Shown one piece after another: positions 43,601 through 52,566 of a stretch of DNA of 64,000 bases. Under the pieces are notes generated by a model. The model did no database searches and was not told the origin of the DNA. It saw nothing but the letters and a program-made list of their open reading frames with translations. Within the stretch, counting starts at the first letter, position 1; each line of letters starts with the position of its first letter. Position numbers and translations under genes: made by a program. The DNA is from Pseudomonas sp. GD04091 (GTDB taxonomy: Bacteria > Pseudomonadota > Gammaproteobacteria > Pseudomonadales > Pseudomonadaceae): contig NZ_JAOEBG010000002.1 of NCBI RefSeq assembly GCF_029836165.1, positions 124,001 to 188,000 on the forward strand. The letters are read 5' to 3'.

Positions 43601-44935
43601 TCAGCGCGGATCCGGCAGCACCACCCGGGCCACCAACCCGCCTGTGCTGCGATTGCGTAAAGTCAGCTCACCCCCTTGCTCACGCACGCTCGCCCGCGCC
43701 GCCGAGAGGCCCAGCCCGACCCCGCCGGTGTCGCGGTTGCGTGACCCTTCCAGGCGGAAGAACGGGTCAAACACGCGCTCCAGCGCGTCCTCGGGGATAC
43801 CGGGGCCCTCGTCGCTGATCTCGATGACGATGTCGCGCGCATCGTGGTGCAACGCGATGCAGGGATGGCGCGCATACTTCACGGCGTTTTCCAGCAGGTT
43901 GACGATCACCCGCTTGGTGGCCAGCGGGCGGCCGTGGTGCACCAGGTGCGCGGGGCCGCTGAAGTCAACGGCGATCTGCTGGTCGCGGTAGTCGTCGACG
44001 ATGGTCTGCAACAGCTCCGACAGATCGTAGGCGGTACGCTGCTCGACCTGCGTGCCTTCGCGAAAGAACGCCAGGGCAGCGTTGATCATCGACTGCATCT
44101 CATCGACGTCGCGGATAAGCTTGCGCTGGTGGTCCAGGTCTTCCATGAACTCGCTGCGCAGGCGCATGCGCGTCAGCGGTGCGCGCAGGTCGTGGGAGAT
44201 GGCCGCGAGCATCTGCGTGCGTTCGCGGATGAAGTGCTGGATCTGCGCCTGCATGGTGTTGAAGGCGACGATCGCCTGGCGGATTTCCTCGGGGCCTTCG
44301 ACGGTGATGGGCGGTGCCTGCAGGTCACTGCCGAAGCGCCGCGCCGCGCTGGCGAAACGTTGCAACGGGCTGGCCAGCTGGCGTGTGGCAAGCCAGGCCA
44401 CCAGCAACGTCGCCACCAGCCCCAGGCCGATGACCACCGCCAGGCGTGCCGCCGCGCTCAGGCCCCAGCTGCGCTCGGGCGGCACGAACAGCAGCCAGCT
44501 GCCATCGGCCAACGCGACCAGCGCCACGTAGTGCGCCTGGGCGCTGCCCTCTGGCCAGTCGCCCGGGTTGTACACCTCGATAGGGCGGGATGGCCCCAAC
44601 AGCTGCGCCATCGCCGGCACCTGCCCCGAGCTGAGCGCGGTGCCCGGCCCAGGCAGGTCGAAGTCGCCACGCCGGGTGCTCCATGTCACCTGCAGGGTCG
44701 GCGTGCTGGCCGCCAGGGCCAGTTGCCCGCGCAACGCCGCCGGCGCGGTCTCGACCACCCGGGTGGTCACGGCGATCTGTTCGAGCAGGCCAGTCCGGTC
44801 GATGGGCGGACGCGCCCAGATGCCGGCGACCTGGACGAACAGGGCGTTGAGCGCCAGCGAGGCCAGCAACGCAGCGAAGATGGTCAGGGCGATCCGCCAC
44901 CTGAGGGTGTCGCGGCGCAGCAGGCGGCGGATCAC
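43601..44935 (-). CDS. Sensor histidine kinase
   Basis: A 444-residue membrane histidine kinase. TM1 is about residues 13-37, a periplasmic sensor of about 120 residues follows, then TM2 near 170 and a HAMP domain. The phospho-acceptor His lies in LAAISHDLRAPLTRMRL, the N box in NLLENAVKYA, with DEGPGIPEDAL and GVGLGLSAARASV. It probably autophosphorylates in response to an unknown periplasmic signal and passes phosphate to the response regulator next to it; the genes overlap by four bases. Confidence 0.9.
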   Translation of the reverse strand: MIRRLLRRDTLRWRIALTIFAALLASLALNALFVQVAGIWARPPIDRTGLLEQIAVTTRVVETAPAALRGQLALAASTPTLQVTWSTRRGDFDLPGPGTALSSGQVPAMAQLLGPSRPIEVYNPGDWPEGSAQAHYVALVALADGSWLLFVPPERSWGLSAAARLAVVIGLGLVATLLVAWLATRQLASPLQRFASAARRFGSDLQAPPITVEGPEEIRQAIVAFNTMQAQIQHFIRERTQMLAAISHDLRAPLTRMRLRSEFMEDLDHQRKLIRDVDEMQSMINAALAFFREGTQVEQRTAYDLSELLQTIVDDYRDQQIAVDFSGPAHLVHHGRPLATKRVIVNLLENAVKYARHPCIALHHDARDIVIEISDEGPGIPEDALERVFDPFFRLEGSRNRDTGGVGLGLSAARASVREQGGELTLRNRSTGGLVARVVLPDPR

Positions 44936-45639
44936 GAACGGGTCACCTTGGCGCAGAACAGGTAACCGCCATTGCGCACGGTGCGGATCAGCTCCGAGCG
45001 CTTGCTGTCCGGCTCGATCTTGCGGCGCAGCCGGCTGACCTGCACATCGATGCTGCGGTCATAGGCGTCGTGCCCCTGGCCACGGGTCAGGTCGATCAGT
45101 TGCTCGCGAGTGAGAATGCGCTGGGGATGTTCGAGAAACACCACCAGCAGATCGAACTCGGCGCCCGACAGCGGGATCATCACGTTCTCTGGCGAGCGCA
45201 GCTCGCGGCAGGTGATATCCAGATGCCAGCCGGCAAAGCCGATCACCGGCCGCACCAACTCGCCATGGGGCACAGGTTCCCGGGCGCGGCGTTGCACTGC
45301 GCGTAGCCGGGCCAGCAGCTCCCGCGGGGCGAATGGCTTGGTCAGGTAGTCGTCGGCGCCAAGCTCCAGGCCGACGATGCGATCGCTCAGCTCGGCCATG
45401 GCGGTGAGCATGATGATCGGCACGCCGACCTGCGCGCGTACCTTCTGGCACAGGCTCAGGCCACCTTCGCCCGGCAGCATCAGGTCGAGAATGATGGCGT
45501 CCGGACGCTGCCGGGCGATCGCCGCCCACATCGCCTGGCCATCGGCGGCCAGGTCGACCTCATAGCCTTGCTGGACGAAGAACTTCTTCAGCAAGGCGAG
45601 AATTTCCACGTCGTCATCGACGATCAGCAATCTGCTCAC
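44932..45639 (-). CDS. OmpR-family response regulator
   Basis: A 235-residue two-domain regulator. The receiver has the acidic pair LIVDDD, phospho-acceptor D52 in IILDLMLPG, the conserved threonine in MLTAM and K in LTKPFAPRE. The C-terminal OmpR/PhoB winged helix has LTREQLIDLTRG and IDVQVSRLRRKIE. The start is the GTG at 45639; there is no ATG nearby. It forms an operon with the kinase. The target genes are unknown. Confidence 0.9.
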   Translation of the reverse strand: MSRLLIVDDDVEILALLKKFFVQQGYEVDLAADGQAMWAAIARQRPDAIILDLMLPGEGGLSLCQKVRAQVGVPIIMLTAMAELSDRIVGLELGADDYLTKPFAPRELLARLRAVQRRAREPVPHGELVRPVIGFAGWHLDITCRELRSPENVMIPLSGAEFDLLVVFLEHPQRILTREQLIDLTRGQGHDAYDRSIDVQVSRLRRKIEPDSKRSELIRTVRNGGYLFCAKVTRS

Positions 45640-45801
45640 GTTCACACAGGTCCACGAAAAAAGGGCGACTCTAAAACCATTGCGGCGCCGGGTCATATAT
45701 TTCAACCGTGCAACATTGCGTCGGCGCCGACATCAACCGGACATCATCAGGCAAACATACTCCCGCACCCTGCCGGCCTTCCACTATCGCAGGGCCAGCC
45801 C

Positions 45802-46113
45802 ATGAAGATCGCCAACCGCAGCTCCCGCGCCGGGGAGCACGATTGCTCCTCGCCAATGATTCTCAGCCAACGCGCCACGCAGCGCGGTGACGACGCGTCG
45901 CTGGTGGTCCAGCAGGTGAGCCTGGCGCTCTCCGACGACAAGGAACGGATCACGCTGCGTCGCTATTTCGAACACTACGACCCTGCCTGCGGCGAATGGG
46001 TCGAGTACATCCATTCGGTGCCTACCCGCGAGCTGGTGCACTGGCTGATGGCCCAGGGCAAACTGCTCATCGAGTCGTCCCAGGGCGGACGTTACCCGCA
46101 GGCTCAGCCATGA
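45802..46113 (+). CDS. Hypothetical protein
   Basis: A 103-residue soluble protein starting MKIANRSSRAGEHDCSSP. No recognised domain; the middle SDDKERITLRRYFEHYD and the aromatic HWLMAQGKLL suggest alpha-beta structure. The stop overlaps the ATG of the lipoprotein gene by four bases, so they are coupled. It is divergent from the two-component operon. Confidence 0.6.
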   Translation: MKIANRSSRAGEHDCSSPMILSQRATQRGDDASLVVQQVSLALSDDKERITLRRYFEHYDPACGEWVEYIHSVPTRELVHWLMAQGKLLIESSQGGRYPQAQP

Positions 46114-46769
46114 GTCGCCGCCATGCCATCGCCCTCTTGTTCAGCGGCGCGCTGGGGCTTGCCGGCTGCAGCGGCAACCAGCTGCCCCCGGCTGGCTATC
46201 TGACCGACTACAGCGTGCTTGCGCCTCACCCGTCCCCCTCCAGCGGCACCTTGTTGAGCTGGGTCGACCCGAAGCTGCCCCGTGGTCGCTACATCCAGGT
46301 CTATGTCGCGCCGAGTCGGTTCTATCCGGCACCGGCGCCGAGCACGCGGATCCCGCAGGACACGCTTGACCAGATCACCCGTTACTACGACTCGGCACTC
46401 AGGCAGGAACTGGGCAAGGTGATGACCGTGGTCGATGCCCCGGGCCCTAACACCCTGGTGGTCAGGCCTGCGATTACCCGGGTCAGCGCCAACACCCAGG
46501 GCCTGCGCTTCTACGAATGGTTGCCGATCACCCTGGTCGCGGCCGGGGTGAGCAGCGCGGTCGGCGTGCGTGACCGCGACAGCCAGATCGCCACCGAGCT
46601 GTCGTTCGAGGCGGGCACCAGTGGCAAGGTCATCGCCGAGGCCATGCTCGCCGGTACCGGAACACCGCTGGAAAACGACCGCCAGGTGATGACCGCGGAA
46701 AACGTCAAGGCCGTGCTCGACGGCTGGGCCAGCGACCTGCGCCAGCTGTACGCGGCGAACCATCGATAG
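46110..46769 (+). CDS. DUF3313-type lipoprotein
   Basis: A 219-residue predicted lipoprotein. The signal peptide ends in LGLAGC (Cys 20), then GYLTDYSVLAPHPS and the DUF3313-type body with IQVYVAPSRFYP and PITLVAAGVSSAVGVRDRDSQIATE. The family is widespread in gamma-proteobacteria and lacks a defined function. It is coupled to the small hypothetical gene. Confidence 0.75.
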   Translation: MSRRHAIALLFSGALGLAGCSGNQLPPAGYLTDYSVLAPHPSPSSGTLLSWVDPKLPRGRYIQVYVAPSRFYPAPAPSTRIPQDTLDQITRYYDSALRQELGKVMTVVDAPGPNTLVVRPAITRVSANTQGLRFYEWLPITLVAAGVSSAVGVRDRDSQIATELSFEAGTSGKVIAEAMLAGTGTPLENDRQVMTAENVKAVLDGWASDLRQLYAANHR

Positions 46770-46979
46770 CAAAACGGTCCATGCGTGCGCTCTCCCTGTG
46801 GGCGCAAGCCTGCCCTCGATGAGGCCAATACAGGCAAAGAAATGTAACAGCCTGCCATTCGGCAATCCCGGCAATCGCGACTAGGCTCAAGCCCATGTGA
46901 TGCCGGGCCCCTCTGACGGTTTGCACCGCCATGTCGGAATCACTGTTGCCATGCAACGTCGACATTCAAGGAGGGGCTC
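46770..46979. other. Leader of the TerC-family gene
   Basis: About 210 bases without a gene. E. coli alx of the same family is controlled by a yybP-ykoY manganese riboswitch, so I looked for its GGGGAGTA and related blocks and did not find them. A strong AAGGAGGGG ribosome site lies before the ATG at 46980. Confidence 0.4.
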
Positions 46980-48071
46980 ATGACGGCTCTGCAGACATTC
47001 CTCTTCACCCCATTCCTCGGCACCAGCGCCTGGTTGTGGCTGGTCTTCATCGTTATCGTCATCAGCTTGCTGGTCCTCGACCTCGGGGTGCTGCACCGCC
47101 AGGATCGCGAGATCGAGATGCGCGAAAGCCTGCTGCTCTATTCCGGCTACTTCAGCGTCGGCGTGCTGTTCGGCGTCTGGGTCTGGTACGAGCTGGGCGC
47201 GCAGTCGGCGCTGGAGTTCTACACCGGCTTCCTGGTCGAACAGTCGCTGTCGATGGACAACGTGTTCGTCATGGCGATGATCTTCAGCTTCTTCGCCATC
47301 CCCCGCCGCTACCAGCACCGCGTGCTGTTCTGGGGCATCCTCGGGGTGGTGGTGCTGCGGGCGATCATGATCGGCGTGGGTGCCGCGCTGGTCCAGCACT
47401 TCGCCTGGGTGCTGTACATCTTCGGCGCCTTCCTCCTGTTCACCGGGGTGAAGATGGCGCTGACGAAGGACGACAGCCACCCGGACCTGGCCAACAACCC
47501 GATACTACGTTTCGTGCGCCGGCACATGCGGGTCACCGATCAGCTGCACGGCCGGAATTTCTTCGTCCACCTCACCCCGCCCGGGGCGAGCAAGGCGGTC
47601 CGCTATGCCACGCCGTTGTTCCTGGCCCTGGTGCTGATCGAGCTGGCCGACCTGGTGTTCGCCGTCGACAGTGTGCCGGCGATCTTCGCCATCACCCAGG
47701 ACCCGTTCATCGTCTACACCTCGAACATCTTCGCCATCCTCGGGCTGCGCTCGCTGTACTTCGCGCTGGCGGCGCTGATGCACCGTTTCGTCTACCTCAA
47801 GTACGCACTGGCCCTGGTGCTGATTTTCATCGGCTGCAAGATCTTCTACCACGGCCTGGTGGGCAAGGTGCCCGCCGCGCTTTCGCTAGGGGTGACCTTC
47901 GGCTTGTTGTTCGGCGGGGTGCTGCTGTCGCTGCTGCGCACCCGCAACCAACCGCCACCGGCTGCCGCGCAGGAAGCACCAGCCGAGCCGCTGCCCGCCA
48001 CGGACAAGCCAGTGTCCACAGAGGCTGGCGACGACAAGCCGGAGAAGAAAGACCCGCACATGCGGGTCTGA
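46980..48071 (+). CDS. TerC/Alx-family integral membrane protein
   Basis: A 363-residue membrane protein with about nine segments. Conserved acidic membrane motifs EQSLSMDNVFVM and LIELADLVFAVDSVPAIF mark the two TerC halves, where the aspartates are thought to bind metal ions (manganese for Alx). A hydrophilic Pro/Ala/Lys-rich C-terminal tail (about residues 324-363) is variable in the family. Manganese export is the best guess for function. Confidence 0.9.
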   Translation: MTALQTFLFTPFLGTSAWLWLVFIVIVISLLVLDLGVLHRQDREIEMRESLLLYSGYFSVGVLFGVWVWYELGAQSALEFYTGFLVEQSLSMDNVFVMAMIFSFFAIPRRYQHRVLFWGILGVVVLRAIMIGVGAALVQHFAWVLYIFGAFLLFTGVKMALTKDDSHPDLANNPILRFVRRHMRVTDQLHGRNFFVHLTPPGASKAVRYATPLFLALVLIELADLVFAVDSVPAIFAITQDPFIVYTSNIFAILGLRSLYFALAALMHRFVYLKYALALVLIFIGCKIFYHGLVGKVPAALSLGVTFGLLFGGVLLSLLRTRNQPPPAAAQEAPAEPLPATDKPVSTEAGDDKPEKKDPHMRV

Positions 48072-48077
48072 CGGCCG

Positions 48078-48371
48078 TCAGGGTGCAAGGCCCTCGACGA
48101 TGATCACCTGCGCCGCCGCCACGCCCTGGCGATGGCGACAGGCCTCCTGATACAGGTCGGAGCGATAGCACGCCACGGCCTGTTCGTACGAATCGAACTC
48201 GATCACCACGCTGCGCTGCGGCGTCGCCCGCCCCTCCATCGCCTCGCTGCGTCCGCCACGGGCGAGGAAGCGCCCACCGAAAGCGATGAACGCTGCGGGG
48301 GCGCGCTGGGTGTACTGCTGGTACTGCTCGGGGTCGGTAACGTCCACATGGGCGATCCAGTAAGCCTTCAT
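48078..48371 (-). CDS. DUF1330-family protein
   Basis: A 97-residue dimeric alpha/beta-barrel protein of the DUF1330 family: MKAYWIAHVDVTDPEQYQQY at the start and VVIEFDSYEQAVACYRSDLYQEA later. It lies between the convergent TerC gene and ribBA, divergent from ribBA across the palindrome at 48405-48420. Function unknown. Confidence 0.87.
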   Translation of the reverse strand: MKAYWIAHVDVTDPEQYQQYTQRAPAAFIAFGGRFLARGGRSEAMEGRATPQRSVVIEFDSYEQAVACYRSDLYQEACRHRQGVAAAQVIIVEGLAP

Positions 48372-48404
48372 TCGTCGCGCTCCTGTTGCAAGGTCAATTG
48401 CGTA

Positions 48405-48420
48405 TTATGGTATACCATAA
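48405..48420. promoter_or_regulatory. TTATGGTATACCATAA palindrome, candidate GntR-type operator
   Basis: A perfect 16-bp palindrome between the DUF1330 gene (start 48371) and ribBA (start 48450). TGGTATACCA-like palindromes are typical of FadR-type GntR regulators. The half-site ATACCATAA is found again at 49638-49646 ahead of the ABC transporter operon, hinting at a shared regulator. Confidence 0.6.
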
Positions 48421-48449
48421 AACTTTCCTGACCACCGCGAGCATGCAAC

Positions 48450-49571
48450 ATGGCCTTCAACAGCATCGAAGAACTCCTCGAGGACTACCGGCAAGGCAGG
48501 ATGGTCCTGCTGGTGGACGACGAGGACCGGGAAAACGAAGGCGACCTGCTGATCGCCGCCGAGCGCTGCGATGCCCAGGCGATCAACTTCATGGCCCGCG
48601 AGGCGCGTGGCCTGATATGCCTGACCCTTACCGACGAGCATTGCCAGCGCCTGGGCCTCGAGCAGATGGTGCCGAGCAACGGCAGCGCGTTCAGCACCGC
48701 CTTCACCGTGTCGATCGAGGCCGCTTCGGGGGTCACCACCGGTATATCCGCGGCCGACCGGGCACGCACCGTGGCCGCCGCCATGGCCGCGGACGCCCGC
48801 CCTGAAGACCTGGTGCAACCGGGCCATGTCTTTCCCCTGCGTGCCCGAGAAGGTGGCGTGCTGACCCGCGCCGGCCACACCGAGGCCGGCTGCGACCTGG
48901 CGCGTCTGGCCGGTTTCATGCCGGCGTCGGTGATCGTCGAAGTGCTCAACGACGACGGCACCATGGCTCGACGACCGGACCTGGAGCGTTTCGCCGCACG
49001 CCACGGCATCAGGATCGGCACCATCGCCGACCTGATCCATCACCGGCTGAGCACCGAGCAGACCATCCGGCGTATCGGCGAGCGGGAACTGCCGACCGTG
49101 CATGGCACATTCCGCCTGGTCACCTATGAAGACCACATCGAGGGTGGCGTGCACATGGCCATGGTCATGGGCAGCATCCGCCGCGAACAGCCGATCCTGG
49201 TGCGCGTGCACGTGATCGACCCGCTGCGCGACCTGGTCGGTGCCGAGTACGCCGGCCCCGCCAACTGGACCCTGTGGGCGGCACTGCAGAAAGTCGCCGA
49301 GGAAGGCGCCGGGGTGGTGGTGATCCTGGCCAACCACGAATCCTCCCAGGCCCTGCTCGAACGCGTGCCGCAACTGACGCAGCCCGTACGCCCTTACCAG
49401 CGTGGACAGACCAAGGTGTACTCGGAGGTCGGCACGGGCGCGCAGATTCTCCAGGACCTGGGCGTGGGCAAGCTGCGCCACCTCGGGCCGCCGCTGAAGT
49501 ATGCCGGGCTGGCGGGATATGAACTGGAGGTGGTGCAGAGCATTCCTTTCGAACCGGGGTCGATGGACTAG
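48450..49571 (+). CDS. ribBA: RibBA-type 3,4-dihydroxybutanone-phosphate synthase with degenerate cyclohydrolase domain
   Basis: A 373-residue two-domain protein. The RibB domain (1-200) is complete, with VDDEDRENEGDLLIAAE, TGISAADRA and AGHTEAGCDLARLAG; it converts ribulose 5-phosphate to the four-carbon precursor of riboflavin. The C-terminal RibA-like domain (205-373) has lost the zinc cysteines: the place of the CxTGDxxxSxRCDC motif is filled by DLVGAEYAGPANW. So GTP cyclohydrolase activity is not expected, as is common in pseudomonads. It is isolated from riboflavin genes and lies upstream of a polyamine-type transporter. Confidence 0.87.
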   Translation: MAFNSIEELLEDYRQGRMVLLVDDEDRENEGDLLIAAERCDAQAINFMAREARGLICLTLTDEHCQRLGLEQMVPSNGSAFSTAFTVSIEAASGVTTGISAADRARTVAAAMAADARPEDLVQPGHVFPLRAREGGVLTRAGHTEAGCDLARLAGFMPASVIVEVLNDDGTMARRPDLERFAARHGIRIGTIADLIHHRLSTEQTIRRIGERELPTVHGTFRLVTYEDHIEGGVHMAMVMGSIRREQPILVRVHVIDPLRDLVGAEYAGPANWTLWAALQKVAEEGAGVVVILANHESSQALLERVPQLTQPVRPYQRGQTKVYSEVGTGAQILQDLGVGKLRHLGPPLKYAGLAGYELEVVQSIPFEPGSMD

Positions 49572-49791
49572 CCCTCGCCCTATCGTCGACAGCGGGGTGA
49601 TGGCCGGTCAGTGCCAGGCTCTTGCGAAAAGTTTGGAATACCATAATATGACATTCCATAAGCCTTGAATCTGCCGGCCACACCTGCGATCACCGCTCGG
49701 CCACGCTCCACCCGTTTGACGCTGCTCCCCGAATACAATTGGCGGGCGACAGAAGCCCGCCTCGAATAACAAAAGCAACGAGGGCGTAACC
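49572..49791. other. Upstream region of the ABC transporter operon
   Basis: It carries TGGAAT/ATTCCA inverted arms (49634-49639 and 49653-49658), direct repeats CCATAA at 49641 and 49656, and a half-site like that of the 48405 palindrome. A leader hairpin GGCGGGC/GCCCGCC (49741-49761) lies 30 bases ahead of the start codon without a U-run. No gene seen. Confidence 0.5.
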
Positions 49792-50817
49792 ATGCTGTTG
49801 AGCAAACGAGTCACCGCTGTGCTGTCCGCCAGCCTGCTGACCCTGGCCTGCCAGGCCACCCTGGCGGCCGAGAGCCTGAATTTCGTCAGCTGGGGCGGCA
49901 CCACGCAGGATGCGCAGAAAGCCGCGTGGGCCGAGCCCTTCGTCAGGCAGACCGGCATCAAGGTCGTGCAGGACGGTCCCACCGACTACGGCAAGCTCAA
50001 AGCCATGGTCGAAAGCGGCAACGTGCAGTGGGACGTGGTCGACGTCGAGGCTGACTTCGCCCTGCGCGCCGCCAGCGAAGGCCTGCTCGAGCCCCTCGAC
50101 TTCACCGCCATCCAGCGCGACAGGATCGACCCGCGCTTCGTCTCCGACCATGGCGTCGGTTCGTTCTTCTTCTCCTTCGTGCTCGGCTACAACGAGGGCA
50201 AGCTCGGCGCCGGCAAGCCCAGCGACTGGTCGGCCCTGTTCGACACCAAGACCTTCCCCGGCAAGCGCGCCCTGTACAAATGGCCAAGCCCCGGCGTGCT
50301 GGAACTGGCCCTGCTGGCCGATGGCGTGCCGGCCGACAAGCTCTACCCGCTGGACCTGGACCGCGCCTTCAAGAAACTCGACACCATCAAGAAGGACATC
50401 GTCTGGTGGGGCGGCGGCGCCCAGTCGCAGCAGTTGCTGGCCTCTGGCGAAGCCGCGCTCGGCCAGTTCTGGAACGGCCGCGTCTACGCCCTGCAGCAGG
50501 ATGGCGCGCCGGTGGGCGTGAGCTGGAAGCAGAACCTGGTCATGGCTGATTTCCTGGTCATCCCCAAGGGCGCGAAGAACAAGGACGCGGCCATGAAGTT
50601 CCTGGCCAGCGCCAGCGGCGCCCAAGGCCAGGCCGACTTCGCCAATGCCACCGCCTATGCCCCGGTCAACCTCGACAGCGTCGGCCTGCTCAAGCCGGAG
50701 CTCGCCCCCAACCTGCCGACCGCCTACGCCCAGGACCAGGTGACGCTGGACTTCGCCTACTGGGCGAAGAACGGCCCGGCCATCGCCACCCGCTGGAACG
50801 AGTGGCTGGTCAAATGA
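49792..50817 (+). CDS. Polyamine-type ABC transporter substrate-binding protein
   Basis: A 341-residue periplasmic binding protein of the PotD/spermidine-putrescine type, with a signal peptide cut near ATLAAESLN. The mature start NFVSWGGTTQDAQKAAW and NVQWDVVDVEADFALRA are typical. The three downstream genes complete the importer. Homologues bind putrescine, spermidine or related amines; the exact ligand is unknown. GAGGGCG gives the ribosome site. Confidence 0.87.
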   Translation: MLLSKRVTAVLSASLLTLACQATLAAESLNFVSWGGTTQDAQKAAWAEPFVRQTGIKVVQDGPTDYGKLKAMVESGNVQWDVVDVEADFALRAASEGLLEPLDFTAIQRDRIDPRFVSDHGVGSFFFSFVLGYNEGKLGAGKPSDWSALFDTKTFPGKRALYKWPSPGVLELALLADGVPADKLYPLDLDRAFKKLDTIKKDIVWWGGGAQSQQLLASGEAALGQFWNGRVYALQQDGAPVGVSWKQNLVMADFLVIPKGAKNKDAAMKFLASASGAQGQADFANATAYAPVNLDSVGLLKPELAPNLPTAYAQDQVTLDFAYWAKNGPAIATRWNEWLVK

Positions 50818-51731
50818 AAGTCGCCATCAATGCCCTGCACAGTGCGCAAGGTGCCCCGGCAGGCAGCGGCGCGCCGGGGGCGGCCCTGCGCCGCCCAGCC
50901 CTTCGCCAACGCTGGCGCGGCAGCCGCAACCTGCTGCCGGCCCTGCTGTTTCTCGGCGTGTTCTTCTTCGCCCCACTGATCGGCCTGCTGCTGCGCGGCG
51001 TCCTCGAGCCCGTGCCGGGCCTGGGCAACTACGAGCAGCTGTTCGCCAACTCGGCCTACGCCCGGGTACTGTTCAACACCTTCTCGGTGGCCGGCCTGGT
51101 CACCCTGATCAGCGTGCTGCTGGGCTTCCCGCTGGCCTGGGCGATCACCCTGGTCCCCAAGGGCTGGGGCCGCTGGCTGCTGAACATCGTGCTGCTGTCG
51201 ATGTGGACCAGCCTGCTGGCGCGCACCTACTCGTGGCTGGTGCTGCTGCAAGGCTCGGGGGTGATCAACAAGCTGCTGATGGCGCTGGGCATCATCGATG
51301 CGCCGCTGGAGATGGTGCACAACCTCACCGGCGTGGTGATCGGCATGAGCTACATCATGATCCCGTTCATCGTCCTGCCGCTGCAGGCGACCATGCAGGC
51401 CATCGACCCGATGGTGCTGCAGGCCGGCTCCATCTGCGGCGCCAGCCCATGGAGCAACTTCTGGAAGGTGTTCATCCCGCTGTGCCGTTCGGGGCTGTTC
51501 TCCGGCGCGCTGATGGTGTTCGTCATGTCGCTCGGTTACTACGTGACCCCCGCCCTGCTCGGCGGCGCGCAGAACATGATGCTGCCGGAGTTCATCGTCC
51601 AGCAGGTGCAGTCGTTCCTCAACTGGGGCCTGGCCAGCGCCGCCGCCGCGTTGCTGGTGGCGATCACCCTGGTGCTCTTCTACTTCTACCTGAAGCTGCA
51701 ACCGGAATCCCCGGTCGGCAACGCGAGGTAA
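50814..51731 (+). CDS. Polyamine-type ABC transporter permease 1 (PotB-like)
   Basis: A 305-residue inner-membrane permease with six segments and the cytoplasmic EAA loop (QAGSICGASPWSNFWKVFIPL) that docks on the ATPase. I chose the ATG at 50814, which overlaps the stop of the binding-protein gene by four bases (ATGA) and gives translational coupling; an upstream ATG at 50802 is less likely. Together with permease 2 it forms the channel. Confidence 0.87.
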   Translation: MKVAINALHSAQGAPAGSGAPGAALRRPALRQRWRGSRNLLPALLFLGVFFFAPLIGLLLRGVLEPVPGLGNYEQLFANSAYARVLFNTFSVAGLVTLISVLLGFPLAWAITLVPKGWGRWLLNIVLLSMWTSLLARTYSWLVLLQGSGVINKLLMALGIIDAPLEMVHNLTGVVIGMSYIMIPFIVLPLQATMQAIDPMVLQAGSICGASPWSNFWKVFIPLCRSGLFSGALMVFVMSLGYYVTPALLGGAQNMMLPEFIVQQVQSFLNWGLASAAAALLVAITLVLFYFYLKLQPESPVGNAR

Positions 51732-51737
51732 GCCAGC

Positions 51738-52547
51738 ATGCTCCTGACCCCCAACGCCATGGGCCGGCCGCTGCGCATGGGCCTGTACCTGACCACCGGT
51801 GCGATCGCCGCATTCCTGCTGCTGCCGATCCTGTTCATCGTGCTGCTGTCATTCGGTTCGTCGCAGTGGCTGGTGTTTCCGCCGCCCGGCTGGACCGTCA
51901 AGTGGTACGAGCAGTTCTTTTCCAATCCGCAGTGGATGCAGGCGGCCCTGGCCAGCCTCAAGGTCGCGGTGCTGACGACCGTCGCCGCCGTGGCTCTCGG
52001 CCTGCCCACCGCCTTCGCCCTGGTGCGCGGGCGTTTCCCGGGCCGCGAACTGCTCTACGGGCTGTTCACCCTGCCGATGATCGTGCCGCTGGTGATCATC
52101 GCCGTGGCGGTGTACGCGCTATTTCTCAAGCTGGGCTACACCGGCACCCTGCTGGCCTTCGTGGTCAGCCACGTGATCGTCGCCCTGCCCTTCACCATCA
52201 TTTCGATCATCAACTCGCTCAAGCTGTTCGACCAGTCGATCGAGGATGCCGCGGTGATCTGCGGCGCCTCGCGCCTGCAGGCGATCTTCAAGGTGACCTT
52301 CCCGGCCATTCGCCCAGGCATGATCGCCGGCGGGCTGTTCGCCTTCCTGGTGTCGTGGGATGAAGTGGTGCTCAGCGTGATGATGGCCAGCCCCGAGTTG
52401 CAGACCTTGCCCGTGAAGATGTGGACCACCCTGCGCCAGGACCTCACGCCCGTCATCGCCGTCGCCTCGACGCTGCTGATCGGCCTGTCGGTACTGATCA
52501 TGGTCATCGCCGCCGCCCTGCGGCGGCGCAACGAAGTCAGCGCCTGA
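51738..52547 (+). CDS. Polyamine-type ABC transporter permease 2 (PotC-like)
   Basis: A 269-residue permease with six predicted segments. The EAA loop is EDAAVICGASRLQAIFKVTFP (about residues 169-189). It starts six bases after permease 1 and ends 19 bases before the ATPase gene. It forms the second half of the transmembrane channel. Confidence 0.88.
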   Translation: MLLTPNAMGRPLRMGLYLTTGAIAAFLLLPILFIVLLSFGSSQWLVFPPPGWTVKWYEQFFSNPQWMQAALASLKVAVLTTVAAVALGLPTAFALVRGRFPGRELLYGLFTLPMIVPLVIIAVAVYALFLKLGYTGTLLAFVVSHVIVALPFTIISIINSLKLFDQSIEDAAVICGASRLQAIFKVTFPAIRPGMIAGGLFAFLVSWDEVVLSVMMASPELQTLPVKMWTTLRQDLTPVIAVASTLLIGLSVLIMVIAAALRRRNEVSA

Positions 52548-52566
52548 GCGCCCGGAGACGACAACA

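Noticed and set aside
46770..46979. yybP-ykoY manganese riboswitch before the TerC-family gene
   Set aside because: Looked for because alx has one; the conserved motifs are not present.
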